DNA of 6,569 bases from positions 1-6,569 of the forward strand of contig NZ_PIZH01000098.1 of NCBI RefSeq assembly GCF_002835825.1, read 5' to 3'. The DNA is from Methanoregula sp. (GTDB lineage Archaea > Halobacteriota > Methanomicrobia > Methanomicrobiales > Methanospirillaceae). Positions within the stretch are counted from its first letter, which is position 1; every line of letters begins with the position of its first letter. The translations under genes and the position numbers were made by a program. Below are positions 1-5,400 of this stretch, in pieces. The notes below the pieces were generated by a model that saw nothing but the letters and a program-made list of their open reading frames with translations, was not told the origin of the DNA and searched no databases.

Positions 1-59
1 GATATGGATCGTTTCGTGATTTCGCAGAGAGGTACCAGGTTCCATCGTGCTTACACCAT

Positions 60-75
60 TTCAAATTTTGTTGAA
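60..75. promoter_or_regulatory. Upstream operator-like inverted repeat (O1) of the ArsR gene
   Basis: The sequence shows a perfect inverted repeat, TTCAA-N6-TTGAA, about 20 bp upstream of the TATA box. ArsR/CadC-type repressors are known to bind AT-rich dyads of CAA-N6-TTG form, so a binding site for the adjacent ArsR protein is a reasonable inference. Its core (TTCA-N8-TGAA) recurs with the same spacing in the repeat at 107-132. Confidence 0.5.
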
Positions 76-95
76 TCATTGTAAACAGGGCAAGG

Positions 96-103
96 TTATA
101 TAT
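96..103 (+). promoter_or_regulatory. TATA box of the ArsR gene
   Basis: TTATATAT is an archaeal TATA-box match centred about 28 bp before the ATG at 128. Archaeal transcription normally starts about 25 bp downstream of the box centre, which here falls within a few bases of that ATG. The transcript would therefore be leaderless or nearly so. This fits the absence of a Shine-Dalgarno sequence and supports the 128 start over the GTG at 47, which lies upstream of the promoter. Confidence 0.7.
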
Positions 104-106
104 CTT

Positions 107-132
107 TTCATTTCAGATTATTTTGAAATGAA
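107..132. promoter_or_regulatory. Start-site operator-like inverted repeat (O2) of the ArsR gene
   Basis: Two perfect 9-bp arms (TTCATTTCA at 107-115 and TGAAATGAA at 124-132) surround an 8-bp spacer. The repeat begins just after the TATA box and covers the expected transcription start and the ATG. A repressor bound here would block RNA polymerase recruitment, the usual mode of archaeal repressors that bind downstream of TATA. Binding by the encoded ArsR protein is inferred from position and dyad form. Confidence 0.55.
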
Positions 133-565
133 GCGGAAGGCCACATCCTGTTGCGGAACGCCGGCAAGGGAGGGAGATCCAATCACGGAGATCCCCGAAC
201 AGATCCAGAGAGACCTTGATGCACGCGGAGGGCTCGATGCAATACTGAAACAGATTCCATTGCAACCGTCACTTGAAAGAAGGAGCAGAATTTACCATGC
301 GCTCTCAGATCCGCTTCGCCTTTCCATTCTTTATATCATCCGGGACCAGCCGCTATGTGTCTGTGTCATCAACCGGTTCATGCGGCTCTCCGGTTCGAAG
401 CTCTCCTATCACCTGAATATCCTGAAAGAGAATGGCCTGATCGAAGGGGAGAACCAGGGCAACTGGATCGTGTACTCGATCACCGACCGGGGCCGTAACC
501 TGCTGCGGTGCACGGAAAATGCAGAAAACGGCGCTGATACGGGGTGCTGTAATCGTCCGGAGTGA
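128..565 (+). CDS. ArsR-family metal/metalloid-responsive transcriptional repressor
   Basis: This 145-residue protein has the ArsR/SmtB winged-helix fold. A helix with ALSDPLRLSILYII (about 58-71) leads into PLCVCVI (75-81), the metal-box helix whose Cys-X-Cys (C77, C79) is the thiolate site of ArsR and CadC proteins. The recognition helix follows (about SGSKLSYHLNILKENGLI, 88-105), then a wing with GNWIVYSIT (111-119). Such proteins are cytosolic dimers that leave their operator when As(III), Sb(III) or a heavy metal binds. Further cysteines lie at 8-9 near the N-terminus and at 128 and 140-141 near the C-terminus, so a CadC-like site using N-terminal thiols, or a second C-terminal site, is possible. 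The ATG at 128 is chosen because the TATA box sits 28 bp upstream; the longer GTG form from 47 would start before the promoter. Flanking inverted repeats suggest self-repression. No resistance gene follows before the terminator, so its main target may lie outside the window. The inducer is unknown. Confidence 0.9.
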   Translation: MKRKATSCCGTPAREGDPITEIPEQIQRDLDARGGLDAILKQIPLQPSLERRSRIYHALSDPLRLSILYIIRDQPLCVCVINRFMRLSGSKLSYHLNILKENGLIEGENQGNWIVYSITDRGRNLLRCTENAENGADTGCCNRPE

Positions 566-567
566 GG

Positions 568-592
568 TCCTGCAGACAGGATTTCGGTTTTT
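568..592 (+). terminator. Hairpin plus T-rich terminator after the ArsR gene
   Basis: Three bases after the TGA stop there is a perfect 5-bp stem, TCCTG-CAGA-CAGGA (568-581), followed by a T-rich stretch ending in five T (588-592). Archaeal termination depends mainly on the T-tract, so the hairpin may only help. The position supports a single-gene ArsR transcript. Confidence 0.5.
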
Positions 593-616
593 ATCATACC
601 GCAGGTTGCATGACTG

Positions 617-847
617 TTGCATCATCCGGAGGACGCAACCATCCGTTTGCTCCTTGCGGAACTCACCGCACGGTACGCCGGCCCTGATGAGATGATCTTC
701 TCCTCCCCGGGCACGATCAGGGGTCTGGTTACTATCCTCAAAAACGGCAGGAAGATCCATTTTCTGGCCGGCCTCGACACACCTCTTGCTGCGGCGACCT
801 TATTGCCCCGTTCCATCCGGCAGCCGGTAACTGATAATCTTTTTTGA
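617..847 (+). CDS. Small coding-like frame, hypothetical protein or gene remnant
   Basis: This frame of up to 76 codons has third positions rich in G and C like the neighbouring genes, and a plausible soluble peptide (for example IRLLLAELTARYAGPDEM near its start). I do not recognise it. The start is poor: an in-frame TGA at 611 limits the frame, and the only early candidates are TTG codons at 617 and 647 (the latter 14 bp after a GGAGGA at 628-633) and an ATG at 692. A run of six T at its stop codon (840-845) could act as an archaeal terminator. No TATA box is evident between the ArsR terminator and this frame. It may be a real small gene with a non-ATG start, the tail of a broken gene, or chance. 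Confidence 0.3.
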   Translation: MHHPEDATIRLLLAELTARYAGPDEMIFSSPGTIRGLVTILKNGRKIHFLAGLDTPLAAATLLPRSIRQPVTDNLF

Positions 848-996
848 TCCAGATTGTCGAATACTGATGTACCGCTCCATTATTGCACGGATTATCTCTG
901 GATTATAGACAGGCACTATTGTCTCATTGATTCTGTAGAACTTGTGACTCGAGCGATATCAGGATAAGGGGGCTGGTCAGCATACTCCAGTCCCTG
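848..996. other. Intergenic stretch with no supported gene
   Basis: This stretch lies between the end of the small + frame and the end of the - strand permease. It contains only very short open frames. Visible structure is limited to a weak inverted repeat, AGACA-N8-TGTCT (907-924), and a repeated GGATTAT at 889-895 and 900-906, spaced 11 bp apart. There is no T-rich tract on the - strand close to the permease stop, so its terminator is not obvious. Confidence 0.5.
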
Positions 997-2283
997 TCAC
1001 CGGAACACCAGGTACTCCAATGCAACGGCAACGACAAGGATAACAATCCCGGCGAGCGCGATGGGAAGCGTATAATTCTTCACCACAGTATTCACGCTGT
1101 CTCCCGTTGTCCGCTGGACGAGCCAGAAGAACGGGTCGGTAACATAGGAGACGATACAGGAGCCGGCCGCGACGAGAAGGATGAGCGGGACCGGGTGAAT
1201 TGCACCCGTGACAACCGAGCCGGCCAGCACTTCCGCGGCAATGACAGCGGTCGTGACCCGTGACCCCTGGGCGGTTGCAAGGATTGCGGCAATAACGAAC
1301 GGGACCAGGATGACCGGTAAAAAGAGCGTCATCTGGAGGAGCGCTGCTTCAGTGAACCCGGAATGCACGATCACGTACCCGAGGGCTCCCGCCCCGCAGA
1401 TATCGAAGATGATCATGCCCCCGTGTTTTGCACCGCTGGTAACGCTTTTTGACCGGATGTTATGGGGTGCAAGAACAATTGCCGCCCCTGCCCCCGCCAG
1501 CATGATGACATTCATGATGCCAACGTGCGAGAGGCCGAGGAGGAAAAACGAGACAGGGATTGCGATAAGGATCGTAATAAACGGGCCCCATGCTCTCCAG
1601 TGAATACACGGGATCTCCTCCTTACAAACAGGCAGTTTCTGGTCCATTTTGCCAGACATTCCGGTGATCGCGTCTCCGGATTCCGGCATGCCTGCCCAGC
1701 GGAAAAAGAGGATGATTATGGCAAGGACTGCCAAAGAGAGCGGGATGGCAATGGCGTCATAGAAGAGCGCGCTCGTACCCGCTGCAAAATTCGTAAACAA
1801 CGGGATAACCGCAGGAGTCGGGAAGATAAGCGTGTACGATACGATGCTGCCGACAGCAGCAAGATAGAGGAGGATGTTCTTTTTCTTTTTGTCCTGTTCG
1901 ATACATTCCAGGATCGGGACGAGCATCACGTACGCGGTGACACAGCAGGTGATGGGAACGGAAAGGAACCAGCCCGAGAACCCGGCAAGAGCGGGAGGAC
2001 TCCTGACAATGTGCCGGATATCGGAGACGATCTCTTCTGCCTGGTGCTGTTCCTGCAGGAACGCCGCTATCACCGCCCCGCAGAAGATGATGATGCCAAA
2101 CGAAGAGAAGACCTTCCCGGCTCCGGAAACAATCTCTTTCACCGTTGTATCGAGCGTCATCCCGGCAAGCAGGCCAAAAATGATCGCACCCCCGATGAGG
2201 GTAAAGAACGGGGAGACCCGGTAGTAGATGCTGACAATCGTGATCAGCACGAGCGTTATGGCAAACGCGATGAGAAGATCCAT
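997..2283 (-). CDS. GntP-family permease (gluconate/organic-acid:H+ symporter-like)
   Basis: This 428-residue, very hydrophobic protein has about 12 predicted membrane segments and a polar central loop near 198-230 that separates two halves. Its length is close to the usual 440-450 of the GntP family, cation symporters for gluconate and related hydroxy acids in the cytoplasmic membrane. Family-like positions can be seen. PTPAVIPLF (155-163) sits where GntP proteins have a PHPGP-type motif, QGSRVTTAVIAAEV (339-352) matches the QGS(A)TVA-type segment, and SYVTDPFFWLVQ (379-390) matches the SHVNDSGFW-type segment. Each is altered, and the segment around 108-124 has TCC where relatives have an FFE/FFD-like motif, so the substrate may differ from gluconate. 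The frame stays open upstream to a GTG at 2448, but that extension is polar and unlike the family, so the ATG at 2283, directly before the first membrane helix, is preferred. The gene diverges from the kinase gene. Family assignment is firm; substrate is not. Confidence 0.85.
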   Translation of the reverse strand: MDLLIAFAITLVLITIVSIYYRVSPFFTLIGGAIIFGLLAGMTLDTTVKEIVSGAGKVFSSFGIIIFCGAVIAAFLQEQHQAEEIVSDIRHIVRSPPALAGFSGWFLSVPITCCVTAYVMLVPILECIEQDKKKKNILLYLAAVGSIVSYTLIFPTPAVIPLFTNFAAGTSALFYDAIAIPLSLAVLAIIILFFRWAGMPESGDAITGMSGKMDQKLPVCKEEIPCIHWRAWGPFITILIAIPVSFFLLGLSHVGIMNVIMLAGAGAAIVLAPHNIRSKSVTSGAKHGGMIIFDICGAGALGYVIVHSGFTEAALLQMTLFLPVILVPFVIAAILATAQGSRVTTAVIAAEVLAGSVVTGAIHPVPLILLVAAGSCIVSYVTDPFFWLVQRTTGDSVNTVVKNYTLPIALAGIVILVVAVALEYLVFR

Positions 2284-2292
2284 TGCATCCGG

Positions 2293-2302
2293 TTCCGCGG
2301 AA
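2293..2302. promoter_or_regulatory. 10-bp palindrome before the permease start
   Basis: TTCCGCGGAA is a perfect palindrome 9 bp upstream of the permease ATG on the - strand. Its position would suit a repressor site or a small RNA hairpin near the ribosome entry region. Nothing visible identifies a binding protein, and a palindrome of this length can occur by chance. Confidence 0.25.
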
Positions 2303-2335
2303 AAACACAAAAAGACTTCCTTCTCATTCCCCGAA

Positions 2336-2372
2336 ACCGGGCAGCCGTGGATTGCGGGGATACCGGGCAGCC
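2336..2372. repeat. 11-bp direct repeat in the divergent intergenic region
   Basis: ACCGGGCAGCC occurs at 2336-2346 and again at 2362-2372, a period of 26 bp (about 2.5 helical turns). It lies between the permease start and the kinase promoter, where a regulator of either gene could bind. The regulatory role is inferred from position only. Confidence 0.4.
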
Positions 2373-2433
2373 TTTTATTCTCTTTCGGTACAGCCCTCCA
2401 ATCTCTTGCTTGTCTGCCATGCAGGTCATCACA

Positions 2434-2441
2434 AAAATATA
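2434..2441 (+). promoter_or_regulatory. TATA box of the receiver-PAS histidine kinase gene
   Basis: AAAATATA lies centred about 28 bp before the ATG at 2466, the same distance seen at the ArsR gene, and implies a leaderless or nearly leaderless mRNA. There is no Shine-Dalgarno sequence before the ATG. Read on the other strand the same bases give TATATTTT, so the box could also serve the permease, which would then have a 5' leader of roughly 125 nt. Confidence 0.5.
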
Positions 2442-2465
2442 GGATCACACTATAATGTACTGTTC

Positions 2466-5400
2466 ATGGCGGAAGGATTGCGGGTTCTCTATATTGATGA
2501 TGAACCCGAACTCCTGGAGATGGCGAAAATTTTCCTGGAAATGAACGGCGAATTCCAGGTCGCCATTTCCACCTCCGCAAAAGAGGTCCGCAGTCTCCCC
2601 CTGACCCAATCCTACGATGCCATTGTCTCCGATTACGAGATGCCGGAGATGAACGGGATCGCGTTTTTAAAACATGTAAGGGAGCAGTTCGGCGACATCC
2701 CATTCATCCTTTTCACCGGCAGGGGCCGCGAAGAGGTTGTGATCGATGCCATCAACAACGGCGCCGACTTCTACCTCCAGAAAGGCGGCTCGGCGCAGGC
2801 ACAGTTTGCCGAACTTGCCCATAAGATCCGGCAGGCGGTTGTGAAACGTCGGGCACAGGCCGAGCTCCGGGTAGCGTATAACCGGATCACGGCGTCGGAG
2901 GAGGAACTGGTCCGGAGCGAGCAGCAGTTGCAGGAGAGCGAGGGCAAGTTCCGGGATTTTGCCGACCACCTGCCCCAGATGGTCTTCGAGACGGATATGG
3001 ACCTCCGGATTACGTACGTGAACAAATACACCATCGACACGTACGGGTTCCCGGTTGAAGCCGTGGGCAGCGGCATAAGCATCCTCACCTTCATCCACCC
3101 ATCCCAGCACGCCACGTTCATGGAGAGTGTCCACCATCTCCGGTACGGCATACCGTTCGCGCCACGGGAGTATATCGCATTTGACAAGGAGGGAAAACCC
3201 TTCCCTGTCGTGGTATACTCCTCGCCCATCTTCCGGAACAAGCAGATGGTCGGGTTCCGCGGTGTGGTTGCAGACATCTCTGCAAGGAAGCGGGCCGAGC
3301 AGGCATTGCGCGAGAGCGAGGAGAAGTACCGCTCCTTTGCCGAACTTTTTCCCCAGATCGTTTTCGAGACCGATGAGGATCTCCGGCTCACATTTGTAAA
3401 CAAACGCGCCGTGGCCCAGTTTGGATACACACCGGGGGAAGTTGCTATGGGGTTCGATGCGCTGAAGATTATCGCCCCTTCCCAGCATACCCGCCTCAGA
3501 AAGAATATGGCAAGCCTGGTCCGCGGGGAGCCCTATAAAAGTGAAGAATACACCCTGATCCGCAAGGATGGTACAACGTTCCCCGGCCATATCTACGCAA
3601 ACGTTGTATACAAGAATGGGAAACTTGCCGGTTACCGGGGGATCATCATCGACATCTCCGAGCGGAAGCAGGCCGAAGATGCCATAAGAGAGAGCGAAGA
3701 AAAATACCGGCTGCTCGTAGAAGTAAACCAGGACATCATCTACTCTCTCGAAGAGGACGGGACGATCCGGTACGTGAGTCCCAAGGTCTCGGAACACCTC
3801 GGCTACCAGCCAGGCGAGTTGGAAGGAAAGAATTTCCAGGAGTTCATCCATCCCGATGATGCAGCGAGGGTGTACTTCACGATGACGCAGAACATCCGCA
3901 TCGGATCGCTTGCCATGTCCGAACGGTTCCGGGTGCGGTGTAAAGACGGCACGTACCGGTGGTACGAGGACAAGACCATTTATTCAAGAGACAAAAACGG
4001 TCACCAGGTTGAGATAGGCACCATCCGTGACATCACCGAGCGGAAAGCGGCAGACGATGCCCTCTTTGCATCACGGCAGATGCTGCAGTGCGTTCTCGAC
4101 ACCATTCCGCAGCGGGTCTTCTGGAAAGACTGTAATTCGGTCTATCTCGGGTGCAACAAGGCATTTGCCACAGAAGTTGGTTTTTTGGACCCCGCAGACC
4201 TTGTGGGAAAAACTGATTACGATCATTCCTCATCTGCATTCGCGGAACAGTTCCGTGATGACGACCGTGAGGTGCTCGAATCCGGCCAACCGAAAATGGA
4301 TATTGAAGAGCCCCTGGTCCTGCCGGATGGTTCCACGATCTGGCTCCGCACCAGCAAGGTGCCCCTCCGCGACAAGGATGGCGGGATCATCGGGGTCCTG
4401 GGAAGTTATGACAACATCTCGGAACAGAAAAAAGCACAGGAAGCACTTGTGGAGAGCGAAACCCGGTTCCGCGACCTCACCGAGCGCCTTCCCCAGATGG
4501 TCTTCGAGACCGATCGTGAGCTCCGGATAACCTATGCGAACCGGCAAGCCGCATCGGTCTCCGGTTTCTCTGTGGAGGAACTCACCGCGGGAAAACCGGT
4601 CCTCTCCCTGATCAAACCCACCCAGCACGCACGGTTCATGGAGAGCGTGAAGAACATCCTTGCTGAAATTCCCTATGAGTCAAAGGAATATACCGCGATC
4701 CGGAAAGACGGGACCACGTTCCCGGTGGTTGTCTATTCGTCCCCGATCTACAAGAACCTGGAGATTGCCGGTTTCCGCGGGGTTGCCGTCGACATCTCCG
4801 GCCTGCGGAAGATGGAGGCCGGCATCCGGGAAAACGAGGAGAAGTTCCGTTCACTGGTGGAAAACGCAAGCGATATCGTCTTTTCGCTGGACCGGTCGGG
4901 GAATTTTACCTACATCTCCCCGCAATGGGAGGACATCCTGGGACAGGACCCCAAAGCGCTCATCGGTACCGCTGCTGCGGCCCTGATCCATCCCGATGAT
5001 GTGGCGAGGAACCTCCGGGCCTTCCGCTCGGCAATGGAAGAGGGAACCCGGATCCGCGGCCTCGAGTACCGGATCCGGCACAAGAACGGGAGCTGGCGCT
5101 GGCACTCCCAGAGCGCAGCCCCGGTCCGGAACGCATCCGGCCGGATCGTTGCCTACCAGGGGATCTGCCATGATATCACGAAAGGAAAGACCGCTGAGAA
5201 GGCGTTGCGCGAGAGCGAGGCACACTACCGGCTGCTGGCAGACAATGTGAAAGACGTGATCTGGACCGCAGACACAGACATGCACCTCACGTACGTCTCC
5301 CCGTCAATGATGGCGCTCCGGGGCCTGAGCCCGGACGAGGCCATAGCCGAGCCCATCGAACATGCCCTGACCCCGGAATCGCTCGCGCTCCTCCGTGAGC

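Noticed and set aside
47..127. GTG at 47 as an upstream start for the ArsR gene
   Set aside because: It precedes the TATA box and the O1 repeat, and the added 27 residues have no ArsR-family counterpart. The ATG at 128 fits the promoter geometry.
610..687. ATG at 610 starting a short frame
   Set aside because: It ends after about 25 codons, in a different frame from the coding-like stretch, and has no family resemblance.
353..760. - strand open frame of 135 codons across the ArsR 3' end
   Set aside because: It overlaps the ArsR recognition helix and wing coding sequence and the terminator, and shows no recognisable domain.
1462..2442. Long + strand open frame (326 codons) opposite the permease
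   Set aside because: Its highly charged Arg/Asp-rich translation is what results from reading the complement of hydrophobic membrane helices. The opposite strand carries GntP-like motifs.
2667..3851. Long - strand open frame (394 codons) opposite the kinase gene
   Set aside because: It lies wholly opposite the receiver and the first three PAS domains, which have clear family motifs. Its translation shows no domain, and such frames are common opposite GC-rich coding sequence.
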